Source: an uncultured bacterium (GTDB lineage: Bacteria; Cyanobacteriota; Vampirovibrionia; Gastranaerophilales; Gastranaerophilaceae). From it: a DNA stretch of 64,000 nucleotides. Positions 7,973 through 17,326 of this stretch are shown one piece after another; the first letter of the stretch is position 1, and each line of letters opens with the position of its first letter. Below the pieces are notes generated by a model, which made no database searches, was not told where the DNA came from, and saw only the letters and a list, made by a program, of their open reading frames with translations. The stretch lies in assembly GCA_902777605.1 (NCBI GenBank), contig CACYUI010000011.1, positions 1-64,000 on the forward strand, read 5' to 3'. Made by a program: the position numbers and the translations under genes.

Positions 7973-8752
7973 ATGGATCAACTAGTCGCACAAATGTCTT
8001 ATATGTTTCCGGAATTTGCCCGCTGGTTCTCGGCAGGTTTCATTGTCTTTGCTCGACTTCTTGGTTTTATTAGATTTGCTCCCATTTTTAACAGAAAAGA
8101 AATAGCAGGCATTGTAAAAATTGCACTGGCATTTCTTTTGACAATAATGATTACACCAATGTTAAAACCTGCAAATCCGCCTGCTGATATTTCTCCTTTG
8201 TTGCTTTTAACTCTTAATTTTGCAGCAGGTGCTATTATCGGATATATTGCTCAATTATTTATTTTAGCGATAGAGGCCGGCGGCGACATGATAAATACTC
8301 AAATGGGTTTGTCTTCTGCTATGGTTATGGATCCGTCTTCAAACAGCCAAACTTCTATTCTTAGCCGAGTCATTACTCTTCTTGGACTTTTAATCTTTAT
8401 TGAAATAGGCGGATTTTATTGGCTTTTTAACGCTTTGATAAGAAGTTTTGAGATTTTTCCTATATATGCCGTTGCAATTCCATTGGAAAAAATTATAAAT
8501 CTTGATTATCTTGTAACGACAACTTCAAATGTATTGTATATCGGTTTACAAATAGCTTCACCAGTGCTGTTAGCCACATTGGGACAAGACATAATATTAG
8601 GTGTAATATCAAAAACTGCTCCTCAAGTAAATGTATTTCAATTAAGCTTCTTATTTAAGCCAGTATTTGGTGCCGCAATTATGATTTGGATACTTCCGAT
8701 GCTAATCAATGTAATTTCTGATTTCTTCTTGTCTTTTTCACAAATTTATTAA
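7973..8752 (+). CDS. fliR: Flagellar export protein FliR
   Basis: A 259-residue polytopic membrane protein of the export gate. Family blocks: FARLLGFIRFAPIFNRKEI near the N-terminus, GGDMINTQMGLSSAMVMDPSSNSQ in the middle (the signature EaGdliqmqmG-like loop) and a C-terminal APQVNVFQLSFLFKP segment. It ends the fli block here; flhB and flhA do not follow, so the rest of the flagellar genes must lie elsewhere. Confidence 0.95.
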   Translation: MDQLVAQMSYMFPEFARWFSAGFIVFARLLGFIRFAPIFNRKEIAGIVKIALAFLLTIMITPMLKPANPPADISPLLLLTLNFAAGAIIGYIAQLFILAIEAGGDMINTQMGLSSAMVMDPSSNSQTSILSRVITLLGLLIFIEIGGFYWLFNALIRSFEIFPIYAVAIPLEKIINLDYLVTTTSNVLYIGLQIASPVLLATLGQDIILGVISKTAPQVNVFQLSFLFKPVFGAAIMIWILPMLINVISDFFLSFSQIY

Positions 8753-8894
8753 AAGAATTTATCAGAAATATCAGAGTTGATTTTGTAACATTAAATTACA
8801 ACAAAGCTATATTTACCCCTAAGACTTGAAAAAATTGGGTTTTTTTAGTAAAATTGACATTGAAAATGCGTATTTTAAGAAGAGGTAATTTTTA

Positions 8895-11411
8895 ATGTTC
8901 GAACGTTTTACAGAAAAGGCGATTAAGGTCATTATGCTTGCTCAAGAGGAAGCCAGAAGACTTGGTCATAACTTCGTCGGAACAGAACAAGTATTGCTTG
9001 GTCTAATTGGCGAAGGTACAGGAATTGCCGCAAAAACCCTTAAATCTATGGGTGTAAACCTTAAAGATGCTCGTGTCGAAGTGGAAAAAATTATTGGCAG
9101 AGGTTCTGGTTTTGTTGCGGTAGAAATTCCATTTACTCCACGAGCTAAGAGAGTTTTGGAACTTTCTTGGGATGAAGCAAGACAGCTTGGTCACAACTAT
9201 ATTGGCACAGAACACTTGCTACTCGGACTTATAAGAGAAGGAGAAGGTGTTGCTGCTCGTGTTCTTGAAAATTTAGGTGTTGACCTAAACAAAGTCAGAA
9301 GCAATGTTGTCAAGATGCTTGGGGATTCAAAACCAACCGCAGGAGCAGGAGCAGGAACCGGTACGGGTTCAAGTTCTTCGTCATCTTCTGCAAGCAAAGT
9401 TAAAACTCCTAGTCTTGACGAGTATGGTACAGATTTAACACTTGCAGCTTCTGAGATGAGATTAGATCCTGTTGTCGGAAGAGAAAAAGAAATTGAACGT
9501 GTTATACAAATTCTTGCAAGAAGAACAAAAAACAACCCTGTTCTTTTAGGTGAACCGGGTGTTGGTAAGACTGCTGTAGCAGAAGGTCTTGCAATAAGAA
9601 TTGTGAACAACGAAGTTCCTGATATTTTGGAAGACAAAAAAATTATTCAGCTCGATATGGGCTTGTTAATTGCAGGTACAAAATACAGAGGTGAATTTGA
9701 AGAGCGTCTTAAAAAGATTATGGACGAAATCAGACAAGCCGGTAATGTTATTCTTGTAATTGATGAAATGCATACACTTATCGGTGCAGGTGCAGCAGAA
9801 GGTGCAATTGATGCTGCTAATATTCTTAAGCCTGCTCTATCAAGAGGAGAGCTGCAAGTTATTGGTGCTACAACTTCTGATGAGTACAGAAAGTATGTCG
9901 AAAAAGATTCCGCTCTTGAAAGACGCTTCCAACCTGTACTTATTGAAGAACCTTCAATCGAAGATACAATTGAAATTATCAGAGGTTTGAAATCTAAATA
10001 TGAAGAACACCATAATTTAAACATTTCTGATGAAGCAATTATTGCAGCGTCAAAACTTTCAAGCAAATATATTAATGACAGATTTTTGCCTGATAAAGCA
10101 ATTGATGTAATTGATGAAGCTTCTTCTAAGGTTCGTTTAAAAGTTTCTACACTTTGTCCTGAAGCAAGAGAGCTTGATAAAGAACTTAAGGATATTATAA
10201 GAGAAAAAGAAGAAGCAATAAGAAATCAAGAATTTGAAAGAGCATCTTCTCTTCGTGATGATGAAGCAAACATGAAAGACAGAATTCGTGAAGTTTCAGA
10301 AGAATGGAGACGCAAAAACGATGCTAATAAACCGACTGTAACAGAAGAAGATGTTGCACAGGTTATTGCGACAATGACAGGTGTTCCTGTTACAAAGCTG
10401 ACAGAAGGTGAATCAGAAAGATTGATGAAACTTGAAGAAACTCTTCACAACCGTGTAATCGGTCAATCCGATGCAGTTGTAGCAATTTCTAAAGCAATCA
10501 GGCGCGCAAGAGTCGGACTTAAATCACCAAACAGACCTATCGGAAGCTTTATCTTCTCAGGTCCAACAGGTGTTGGTAAAACCGAACTTGCAAAAGCTTT
10601 AGCAGAAGCAGTCTTTGGAAGTGAAGATAATATGATTCGTGTAGATATGTCAGAATTTATGGAAAAACATTCTACCGCAAAACTTATCGGCTCACCTCCG
10701 GGGTATGTAGGTTATGATGACGGCGGACATATGTCAGAACTTGTCAGAAAGAAACCTTATTCAGTTATTCTTTTTGATGAAATTGAGAAAGCTCACCCTG
10801 ATGTATTTAACATCCTTCTTCAAATCCTTGATGACGGACGCTTAACAGATGCTAAGGGTAAACATATTAACTTTAAAAATACAATCATAATTATGACATC
10901 AAATGTTGGTGCAAGTATGATTACAACACAAGGTAAGCTCGGTTTCTCTGCAACTGCAGATGATGCGAAGAAAGATAAATACGAAAAACTCAAAGATACA
11001 GTAAATGAAGAACTTAAAAAGGCATTTAGACCTGAATTCTTGAACCGTATTGATGACATTATCGTATTCTCACACTTAAGCAAAGAAGAAATCAGACAAA
11101 TCGTTGATCTTATGATGAAAGATTTATTCAAAAGACTTTCTGAAAGAGAACTTTCTATTGAAGTTACAGATGAAGTTAAAGATTATCTTGCAAAAGACGG
11201 TTATAATGAAGCATACGGTGCAAGACCTCTTCGCAGACTTATCCAAAGAAAGATTGAGGATCAGCTTGCTGAAGAAATCTTGGGTAATGCTTATCAACCG
11301 GGAGATACAATTCTCCTGAAGCTTGATTCTTCTGAAGGCGAAGGCAAAGAAAAACTTGTTTTTGAAAGAAAAGAAGGACATGCAAAAGAAGAACCAGTCG
11401 AAATCGGTTAA
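8895..11411 (+). CDS. clpC: ATP-dependent Clp protease ATP-binding subunit ClpC
   Basis: An AAA+ unfoldase that feeds ClpP. At 838 residues it has the ClpC order: two Clp-N repeats (about 1-145), a Ser/Gly/Ala linker, the first AAA module with Walker A GEPGVGKT (about 219-226) and Walker B VILVIDEM (about 287), a UVR-containing middle region (about 430-465), and the second AAA module with Walker A GPTGVGKT (about 556-563) and the C-terminal D2-small domain. The AAGAAGAGG ribosome site precedes the ATG. A GGGGTAAAT motif (inverted, 8811-8819) lies in its leader, as for hsp20. No CtsR box is recognised. Confidence 0.97.
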   Translation: MFERFTEKAIKVIMLAQEEARRLGHNFVGTEQVLLGLIGEGTGIAAKTLKSMGVNLKDARVEVEKIIGRGSGFVAVEIPFTPRAKRVLELSWDEARQLGHNYIGTEHLLLGLIREGEGVAARVLENLGVDLNKVRSNVVKMLGDSKPTAGAGAGTGTGSSSSSSSASKVKTPSLDEYGTDLTLAASEMRLDPVVGREKEIERVIQILARRTKNNPVLLGEPGVGKTAVAEGLAIRIVNNEVPDILEDKKIIQLDMGLLIAGTKYRGEFEERLKKIMDEIRQAGNVILVIDEMHTLIGAGAAEGAIDAANILKPALSRGELQVIGATTSDEYRKYVEKDSALERRFQPVLIEEPSIEDTIEIIRGLKSKYEEHHNLNISDEAIIAASKLSSKYINDRFLPDKAIDVIDEASSKVRLKVSTLCPEARELDKELKDIIREKEEAIRNQEFERASSLRDDEANMKDRIREVSEEWRRKNDANKPTVTEEDVAQVIATMTGVPVTKLTEGESERLMKLEETLHNRVIGQSDAVVAISKAIRRARVGLKSPNRPIGSFIFSGPTGVGKTELAKALAEAVFGSEDNMIRVDMSEFMEKHSTAKLIGSPPGYVGYDDGGHMSELVRKKPYSVILFDEIEKAHPDVFNILLQILDDGRLTDAKGKHINFKNTIIIMTSNVGASMITTQGKLGFSATADDAKKDKYEKLKDTVNEELKKAFRPEFLNRIDDIIVFSHLSKEEIRQIVDLMMKDLFKRLSERELSIEVTDEVKDYLAKDGYNEAYGARPLRRLIQRKIEDQLAEEILGNAYQPGDTILLKLDSSEGEGKEKLVFERKEGHAKEEPVEIG

Positions 11412-11426
11412 TTAAATAATAAGACA

Positions 11427-11461
11427 ACAAAATAGGACTGCAAACTGCGGTCTTATTTTGT
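11427..11461 (+). terminator. Terminator between clpC and the convergent gene
   Basis: 15-bp stem (ACAAAATAGGACTGC / GCGGTCTTATTTTGT, with two G-U pairs), loop AAACT, then TTTAA on the plus strand. A-rich on the other side, so it can serve both convergent genes. Confidence 0.8.
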
Positions 11462-11472
11462 TTTAATAATAT

Positions 11473-12687
11473 TTAAAAGAACATTCCCATTGCATTTGGG
11501 AGCGGTGAATGATATTTGCTTAGACTTGGCTGTAAACGATTTCCGTATGTAACATGATCATTGTCCACAGATACCCATTCATTTTTGTCCAAAGCTTCAT
11601 TAAAGCCTTCTAATTTGTAATGAGTATCGCTGGTTTTGGAATCTAATTTAAATAAATTTTTAAATCCAACAGTATCGTTATAATCAAGTCCTAAAAGTTT
11701 GAAATCAGGAAGTTTTTTTCGTATTGTACTAATTTCATGGTCATTATCATCTACCGGTATATGTTCAATATATTTATATATTGAAAAATTTCTTACATGA
11801 TCGTAATAACACAGAGGTGCTGAATTCCGACTTCTGTTAACAGTTAAGTACCCATCAATTTTTGCTAAAGTTCCCAAAGCAAAAGGTTTGTCTAAACTAC
11901 GATTACATGGAGATTCCATTTTTATTACATATTTTTTACCTGCAGACGGAATAAAAACACCAAACACATTTTTGCTTGATTTTCCCTCTGTAAAGAATTT
12001 AAATTCATATGTTTTACCATCAAGAACTAAATTGTCTATTTTTTTATCTGATTTCAAACCAATTTCCATTTTATCTCTCAGGTAAGCTACAATCTCTTTC
12101 AAATGTTCTTTGGGTATAACTCTTGGTATATTACCTATTTTTAATCTGTCATGGTTAGCCAACGACTTGAACTTTTCTATTAAAACATCTCCTCGCCAAT
12201 CGGGGCGAATTTTTATCAGTTCTGTAATTGTATGAGCATTTTGAAATTTTGTTTCAATAAAATTTTGATAAGCATTATAATATGGAGTATTTGGTATGAA
12301 AGTCATTAAATGCTGCGAATCTGAACCAAGTCTTTTCTCCATCATATTTTTTATAAAATCACTGTTTCTCGGTTGATTAACAATACTATCAATAAATTCA
12401 TATCCCCTGTCTTTTGCACTTAAAATTGCGGTTAAAAATTCATTCATAACTTCTTTTGGTTGTTCCATTTTTAGAAAGGAATTTATTGCAGGAATTCCGT
12501 CATGTCGGATATACCAGTTATATTCATCGTAAAGCTTATTTAAAGAAATTCCTTTAAAGGAATTCGAATAATAATTTACAGGATATGATGAAAAGCTTGT
12601 TGTTTGTGGTTCGCTATTATTTGTTTTTTTTATTTGTGTATTTTTATATAAATATTGAGGGCTATTTAGTGCAAAATTTACTTTCAT
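11473..12687 (-). CDS. Hypothetical protein with lineage-type N-terminal SFKG motif
   Basis: A 404-residue protein without a recognised domain. The first 45 residues are Asn/Ser/Tyr-rich and end in NSFKG; similar short motifs occur in the proteins at 45576-45800 (SFG) and 48562-49332 (NFRA). The body is a mixed alpha/beta sequence with no signal peptide or membrane segment. GGAG precedes the ATG (AAAAGGAGAAAATAT). Codon use matches neighbours, so recent transfer is not indicated. Confidence 0.8.
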   Translation of the reverse strand: MKVNFALNSPQYLYKNTQIKKTNNSEPQTTSFSSYPVNYYSNSFKGISLNKLYDEYNWYIRHDGIPAINSFLKMEQPKEVMNEFLTAILSAKDRGYEFIDSIVNQPRNSDFIKNMMEKRLGSDSQHLMTFIPNTPYYNAYQNFIETKFQNAHTITELIKIRPDWRGDVLIEKFKSLANHDRLKIGNIPRVIPKEHLKEIVAYLRDKMEIGLKSDKKIDNLVLDGKTYEFKFFTEGKSSKNVFGVFIPSAGKKYVIKMESPCNRSLDKPFALGTLAKIDGYLTVNRSRNSAPLCYYDHVRNFSIYKYIEHIPVDDNDHEISTIRKKLPDFKLLGLDYNDTVGFKNLFKLDSKTSDTHYKLEGFNEALDKNEWVSVDNDHVTYGNRLQPSLSKYHSPLPNAMGMFF

Positions 12688-12744
12688 ATATTTTCTCCTT
12701 TTGGTGAAAAAACTTGTGAAAATAAAAGTTGCTAGTTAAAATTT

Positions 12745-13686
12745 TTATTCAATAATTTCAGCACCTTTTGGTTCTATTTTTAAGGTTCTTATATCTGTTT
12801 TAATGCTTTGACCTTCCCATATTTCTTTAACTTTAGACTTGATTTTATCTAAATCATAACCACAAGAAATAATTAGCATAGAAGGTCCGGCTCCTGAAAG
12901 AACACATCCTATAACGCCATCTTCATGCTTAAAGGCTTCCATAATTTCACTCATACCGGGGACAAGTTTTTCTCTGTAAGGTTGATGAAGTTTGTCATGA
13001 AGAGCCATTTTCATAAGTTTTGCATCTTTATTATTAACTGCTTGAATTAGCATTGCCAAATGTTTTGCATTAAATACAGCATCCTGAAGTTTTACTGATT
13101 CAGGAAGTACGGAGCGGGCAATGTTTGTAGAAAGTTCAAAATCAGGAATACACACTGTTATATCCCACTCTTCAGGCCAATTAAGTTTTTCACAAATTAT
13201 TGAACCGTCATCCTCTTGAGAGGCTAAAACAAAACCCCCTAAAATAGCGGGAGCGACATTGTCAGGGTGTCCTTCAACCTCTGTAGCAATTGATAAAAGC
13301 GCCGTTGTATCCGCAGGATTTCCCAAAAGCTTATTAGCAGCCAAAAGTCCACCAACAACTACCGACGCAGAACTTCCCAAACCTCTTGTAATAGGGATTT
13401 GCGATTGAACATTTATTTTCAATTCAGACGGTTCTTGCCCGATTGAGTTGTACAACATTTCGACAGCTTTATATATAATACTGTTTTCATCTTTTGGAAT
13501 GTTGTCAAAAATCATTTCATCCAAAGGCTGTTCTTCTTCTGTCATAAGGTTTATTTCTATACCGGTTCCGGGAAGAACGGTTTCTTCTATTGTAATTGTA
13601 TTATATATCGGAAGTGCAAGCCCGAGGCAATCAAATCCCGGTCCTAAGTTCGCTGATGTTGCAGGCACTTTTACACTAACTTTCAT
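12745..13686 (-). CDS. thrB: Homoserine kinase
   Basis: ThrB phosphorylates homoserine in threonine synthesis. This GHMP kinase of 313 residues begins VKVPATSANLGPGFDCLGLAL, carries the ATP loop PITRGLGSSASVVVGGLLAAN (about 95-115) and the C-terminal GVIGCVLSGAGPSMLII motif. The start at 13686 is chosen over a longer open frame (to 13749) because GAGGAG lies upstream and family members begin here. No other thr genes adjoin. Confidence 0.94.
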   Translation of the reverse strand: MKVSVKVPATSANLGPGFDCLGLALPIYNTITIEETVLPGTGIEINLMTEEEQPLDEMIFDNIPKDENSIIYKAVEMLYNSIGQEPSELKINVQSQIPITRGLGSSASVVVGGLLAANKLLGNPADTTALLSIATEVEGHPDNVAPAILGGFVLASQEDDGSIICEKLNWPEEWDITVCIPDFELSTNIARSVLPESVKLQDAVFNAKHLAMLIQAVNNKDAKLMKMALHDKLHQPYREKLVPGMSEIMEAFKHEDGVIGCVLSGAGPSMLIISCGYDLDKIKSKVKEIWEGQSIKTDIRTLKIEPKGAEIIE

Positions 13687-13764
13687 CTCTGTGATAATCT
13701 CCTCATAAAAGTATAAAGAGATTATACAATAAAGAAAAACAATATCCAATATTTTGAATTGATA

Positions 13765-14004
13765 TTAAGTTTCAAACTTCATTAATTCTCGTATTGTAAT
13801 TTTTAATGCATCAGCTATTTTGAACAAATGTCTGTTTACGCGCATATGGTATGCCTTACCGTTTTCTATTTTTTGAAGATAATCTTATCTTATCCCTGTA
13901 TTTGTTGAAACTTCTTTCAAAGAAATATCCTTGCTTTCTCTAATGCTTTTGATATGGTTTCCAAGTTGTTCACATATTTTGCAATATTCTTCATCGTATT
14001 TCAT
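13765..14004 (-). pseudogene. XRE-family regulator broken by an in-frame stop
   Basis: An 80-codon frame starts at ATG 14004 behind AAAGGAGG and runs to TAA 13765. It reads as a helix-turn-helix protein (ISLKEVSTNTGIR, stop, DYLQKIENGKA) with a TAA at 13885-13887 as codon 40. The expected residue at that position in HTH proteins would make a single-base change from AAA plausible. The second half stays intact, so the lesion looks recent, or a truncated peptide is made. It is divergent from the AbrB-like gene at 14107. Confidence 0.8.
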
Positions 14005-14031
14005 AATTCCTCCTTTTTGCTCTTTAATTTA

Positions 14032-14049
14032 ACAATGTTTAAACATTGT
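14032..14049. promoter_or_regulatory. 18-bp perfect palindrome in the divergent promoter region
   Basis: ACAATGTTTAAACATTGT, midway between the broken XRE gene and the AbrB-like gene. A second looser dyad (CTTTGT...ACAAAG) follows before 14100. Likely the operator of one of the two regulators. Confidence 0.65.
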
Positions 14050-14106
14050 AAGATATTTAATATTGTTTTAACTTTGTAAAATTATTGTTATAACAAAGAG
14101 GTTAAT

Positions 14107-14256
14107 ATGAAGAAAAAGTTTATAACAATTGGTAATAGTTGGGCAATGTTGTTTACAAAAACAATGCTTGAAATGTTGGAGGTTAATCCCGAAGAAGAAC
14201 AAGTTGAAATTGAGTTTGATAAAAAAGTTTTAAAAATGGAAAAAGCAGAAAAATAG
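14107..14256 (+). CDS. Small AbrB/MazE-like protein
   Basis: A 49-residue frame behind GAGG. KKFITIGNSWAMLFTKTMLEMLEVNPEEEQVEIEFDKK fits the SpoVT-AbrB fold (ITkiGNSxgv..pk..Le.L.l..gd.VelE). Such proteins are DNA-binding antitoxins or transition regulators. No toxin gene adjoins; the divergent XRE fragment may be its former partner. It ends 35 bp before mazG. Confidence 0.75.
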   Translation: MKKKFITIGNSWAMLFTKTMLEMLEVNPEEEQVEIEFDKKVLKMEKAEK

Positions 14257-14291
14257 ACTTTAATTATAAACAATTATGCTATAATCAAGGT

Positions 14292-15068
14292 ATGAAATAT
14301 CCAAATTTAGAAAAACTTGTTGATATAATCGCGATTTTGCGCAGCGAAAACGGATGCCCATGGGATAGAGAGCAAACTCACAAATCGTTGCGCCCCAATA
14401 TGCTGGAAGAAGCTTATGAAACTGTGGATGCAATTGATGAGGGTGATATCCCAAATCTTAGAGAAGAGCTAGGAGATGTGCTTTTGCAGGTTGTTTTACA
14501 TTCTCAGATTGCAAAAGATAACGGCGAATTTGACATAGAAGATGTTGCAAAAGAATTAAGTGACAAGCTTATCCACAGACACCCGCATGTATTCGGAACA
14601 GAACATGTAAATTCCGCAGACGATGTGGTTACAAATTGGGATAAGCTTAAAAAAGAAGAAAAAACCTACAGAAAATCTATTCTTGACGGGATTTCTAAAT
14701 CTCAATCAGCTTTAATGTCCGCACAAAAAATCAGTAAAAAAGTAGTTAAAGTCGGCTTTGAGTGGGATTCTGTTGATAGTTTAAAAGAATGTATACAATC
14801 TGAATACAGAGAGTTTGATGAAGCAGTACAAAAGGGCGACAAAGAACTTATGGAAGACGAGATGGGTGACATATTCTTTGCAACAGTAAATCTTGCCCGC
14901 TGGTATAAAATTGATGCGGAGCAGGCACTTTTAAGAGCCAATAAGAAATTTACCGCACGATTCAAAAAAATGGAAGAAATAAAAACAAAACCTTTTGAAG
15001 AGTACTCATATGAGGAATTTAACGATTTATGGAAACAGGCTAAAATATTAATCAGTGAGGGAAAATAA
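14292..15068 (+). CDS. mazG: Nucleoside triphosphate pyrophosphohydrolase MazG
   Basis: MazG hydrolyses (d)NTPs to NMP and pyrophosphate as house cleaning. The 258 residues include both MazG repeats: the N-terminal one with NGCPWDREQTHKSLRPNMLEEAYE and LREELGDVLLQVVLHS (the EExxE/ExxD metal sites) and a second around residues 160-225 with EDEMGDIFFATVNLARW. Length matches the two-domain bacterial form. Its TAA overlaps the ATG of the next gene by one base (TAATG), so the two are translationally coupled. Confidence 0.95.
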   Translation: MKYPNLEKLVDIIAILRSENGCPWDREQTHKSLRPNMLEEAYETVDAIDEGDIPNLREELGDVLLQVVLHSQIAKDNGEFDIEDVAKELSDKLIHRHPHVFGTEHVNSADDVVTNWDKLKKEEKTYRKSILDGISKSQSALMSAQKISKKVVKVGFEWDSVDSLKECIQSEYREFDEAVQKGDKELMEDEMGDIFFATVNLARWYKIDAEQALLRANKKFTARFKKMEEIKTKPFEEYSYEEFNDLWKQAKILISEGK

Positions 15069-15430
15069 TGAAAAAACTTTTAGGAATAATTTTTATTTTG
15101 ACAATGATAACAGCTCCGGCATTTGCATATATGGGACACAGTTTTGACGAGCCTATAAATGTTTGCGCATACCATATTTTGGTAAAAGACCAAATGCAGG
15201 CATTAAAAATCAAGTCAGAGATTAAAACATTTGATGATTTCCAAGACTTTGCAAAAATATATTCTGAATGCCCGTCAGGTAGAAATGGCGGCGAGTTGGG
15301 TTGCTTTGGCAGAAGACAAATGGTTAAAGAATTTGAAAAAGCAGCATTTGACGGAAATATCGGCGAAGTAACAGGACCAATTAAGACAGATTTCGGATAC
15401 CACTTGATTTGGGTAACAAGAAAATATTAG
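15068..15430 (+). CDS. Secreted parvulin-type peptidyl-prolyl isomerase
   Basis: A 120-residue protein with a signal peptide (about 1-19, APAFAY) and a single PpiC/parvulin domain: AYHILVKDQMQALKIKSEI, FAKIYSECPSGRNGGELGCFGRRQMVKEFEKAAF and DFGYHLIWV. It lacks the chaperone domain of SurA/PrsA. It probably folds exported proteins in the periplasm. Coupled to mazG by TAATG. Confidence 0.9.
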   Translation: MKKLLGIIFILTMITAPAFAYMGHSFDEPINVCAYHILVKDQMQALKIKSEIKTFDDFQDFAKIYSECPSGRNGGELGCFGRRQMVKEFEKAAFDGNIGEVTGPIKTDFGYHLIWVTRKY

Positions 15431-15447
15431 TTATAGGTTAAAACAAA

Positions 15448-16341
15448 ATGGAAAATAAATTTACCGCAAATTTGGCATTATTTATGACGGCTCTTATTTG
15501 GGGGTTATCTTTTGTCGCTCAAAGAGCGGGAATGGAGTATGTAGAGCCATTTACATTTAATATGGTAAGATGTATTTTGGGCGGATTTAGTTTGATACCT
15601 GTCATATTATGGCTTAAAGTTTCTCAGACTGATAACAGAACAGAACGCAGGAAACACATTCAACATATAAACCTTGAAAGAGCGGGTATTGCTTGTGGTT
15701 TGGCCCTTTTTACGGCAATGACAATACAACAGTATGCAATGCAATTCGTCGGAGCAGGTAAGGGCGGTTTTATAACCGCACTTTATATTGTTTTTGTGCC
15801 ATTGATTATGGTTTTAATGGGGAGTAAGTTAGGCAAAAATGTTGTTGTTAGTGTTATTTTATCAGTTATCGGTCTGTATTTGCTATGCTGGAAAGGTGGC
15901 AGCGGATTTGATATTTATGACTTAATGATTTTAGTAAGCGCATTTTTCTATGGTGTGCACATTCTTGTAGTAAATTATTACTCAAGACATGTTAATCCTG
16001 TAAAAGCCTCTTGCCTGCAATTTTTTGTGGTTGGAATTCTGTCAACAATTTTGGTGCTTTTATTTGAACATCCTACCTTGAGTGCAATATATGAATGTAG
16101 AATTCCTATTTTGTATGCAGGGATTTTGACTTGCGGAGTAGCTTATACACTTCAAATATTCGGTCAAAAACACACTTTGCCTGTGGTTGCATCTCTTATA
16201 TTCTGCTTAGAAGCAGTTTTTGCGGTTCTTGGAGGGGTGCTTATTTTAGGAGAAAGTTTGAGCTTAAAAGAAGGTATTGGATGTTTGTTTATGATAAGCG
16301 CAGTAATTCTTTCTAATATAAGAGCAGAAAAAAGATTTTGA
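15448..16341 (+). CDS. EamA/DMT-family transporter
   Basis: A 297-residue membrane protein with about ten hydrophobic helices arranged as two EamA repeats. The N-terminal repeat starts ALFMTALIWGLSFVAQRAGMEYVEPFTFN, typical of the family, and the second ends with LEAVFAVLGGVLILGESLSLKEGIGCLFMISAVILSN. Substrate cannot be told. It is the last conserved gene before the island's left end. Confidence 0.9.
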   Translation: MENKFTANLALFMTALIWGLSFVAQRAGMEYVEPFTFNMVRCILGGFSLIPVILWLKVSQTDNRTERRKHIQHINLERAGIACGLALFTAMTIQQYAMQFVGAGKGGFITALYIVFVPLIMVLMGSKLGKNVVVSVILSVIGLYLLCWKGGSGFDIYDLMILVSAFFYGVHILVVNYYSRHVNPVKASCLQFFVVGILSTILVLLFEHPTLSAIYECRIPILYAGILTCGVAYTLQIFGQKHTLPVVASLIFCLEAVFAVLGGVLILGESLSLKEGIGCLFMISAVILSNIRAEKRF

Positions 16342-16381
16342 CACGAATATTTTTTGTGATAGACTAAAAATACACTCTATT

Positions 16382-16620
16382 GGTGCGTGGCACTCTACCG
16401 AGCGAAACGATTAAGTATCGTTTTGTGAGAGGAACGATAGCGCGAAAGCGGAGCTTTCATGCGGTACCAACTGCCACAAACAAATTAAAAACTGAATATA
16501 TGGGTGCGTGGCACTCTGCCGAACAAAACGATTGAGTATCGTTTTGTGAGAGGGTTGACTCTGCCGAAAGAATCCGAACCGTTGAGGGTTTTTGAGAGGT
16601 AGCAGTTGACGAAGTCAACG
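16382..16620 (+). repeat. Two degenerate tRNA-Lys 5'-end copies carrying hairpin insertions
   Basis: GGTGCGTGGC at 16382 and GGGTGCGTGGC at 16502 match the first bases of tRNA-Lys. Each is then interrupted by units of the form CTCTRCCGA...GAGAGG containing an AAACGAT/ATCGTTT hairpin. In the second copy the text resumes as GGTAGCAGTTGAC (about 16598-16610), i.e. the tRNA D arm and anticodon stem; the first ends in an inverted match GGTACCAACTGCCAC. These look like tRNA-Lys pseudogenes invaded by small palindromes. Confidence 0.6.
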
Positions 16621-16645
16621 GAGCGATTTGAAAATTGAATAACAT

Positions 16646-16721
16646 GGGTGCGTGGCGCAGTTGGTAGCGCAGTTGACTCTTAATCTCAGGTCTTACAGGG
16701 TTCAAATGCACACCACATAAG
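16646..16721 (+). pseudogene. tRNA-Lys(CTT) 5' half, left attachment site of the island
   Basis: Bases 16646-16685 are identical (40 of 40) to the first 40 bases of the intact tRNA-Lys at 39243-39282. After the anticodon loop the sequence diverges; the T stem no longer pairs and the acceptor 3' strand is lost, so it cannot be a working tRNA. This is what an attL/attR junction looks like after recombination in the anticodon arm. Confidence 0.85.
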
Positions 16722-16796
16722 GATTACAACCAACTTTAATACATTTTTGAAAATAGGGCTGAAACCCTTGATTTTTCGTTGTATTATGTTCAACCG

Positions 16797-16818
16797 TTAC
16801 ACAATTATTACACAAAAA
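16797..16818. repeat. Paired TTACACA repeats near the island's left end
   Basis: TTACACA, 4 bases, TTACACA, then A-rich DNA: two 7-mers 11 bp apart. The same arrangement occurs at 38880 and 39193 near the right end. Likely integrase arm-type sites (inference). Confidence 0.65.
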
Positions 16819-16969
16819 TTTTTAGGAATTTTTTAACATAATTGCCAAAAAAATAATGGAAAAAAATAGAAAGATTTTTAACTTTGGCAGATAAAAAAAT
16901 TGGGTAATAAAAACTTTATTTTTTACTTTTACTTAATACTACATATAAAGAGAAAGTTGTAAAACTTCA

Positions 16970-17206
16970 CTAGTGTACATATTCTTGATTATCATTTGAA
17001 CCTTCTGCATTAATGAAGAAGGCATTTATTAAGTCAGCATTTCGCCTGAGTAATTTAACTATAGGAGCTAAGTTATAACATTCCTCTTTATCAGGCTGAG
17101 TTTCACAAAAGTAATCTACAACAACAGCTATGTTATATATGTCATCTGCTAATTTGCTTAACTTTTTAAACTCTTTAGACGTAATGTTATATCCGACTTC
17201 TTCCAT
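16970..17206 (-). CDS. Small hypothetical protein
   Basis: A 78-residue helical protein (MEEVGYNITSKEFKKLSK...) behind a strong GGAGG site. It has two cysteines and no membrane segment. First gene inside the island's left end and separate from the long operon to its right. No family recognised. Confidence 0.7.
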   Translation of the reverse strand: MEEVGYNITSKEFKKLSKLADDIYNIAVVVDYFCETQPDKEECYNLAPIVKLLRRNADLINAFFINAEGSNDNQEYVH

Positions 17207-17326
17207 ACAATGCCTCCTAACTCAAGAGACATCTTACCGCGCAGATATAAGAATAAGCAAGAGGTTTAAAATTAATATAGGTGATAATAGCAAGTACTCA
17301 AACTATTATTAAATGGCAATACTTAA

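Noticed and set aside
4769-8752. Non-flagellar type III secretion system
   Set aside because: FliO and FliP-Q-R order and FliM-like CheC domain point to a flagellum; no needle or secretin genes are seen, though the secretin-N-like protein at 7587 is noted.
9647-10066. Long antisense frames inside clpC
   Set aside because: clpC motifs are intact throughout; these are mirror frames of biased codon use.
16457-16711. Open frame on the minus strand across the left attachment region
   Set aside because: It reads through tRNA-Lys remnants and hairpins, has no ribosome site and no family likeness.
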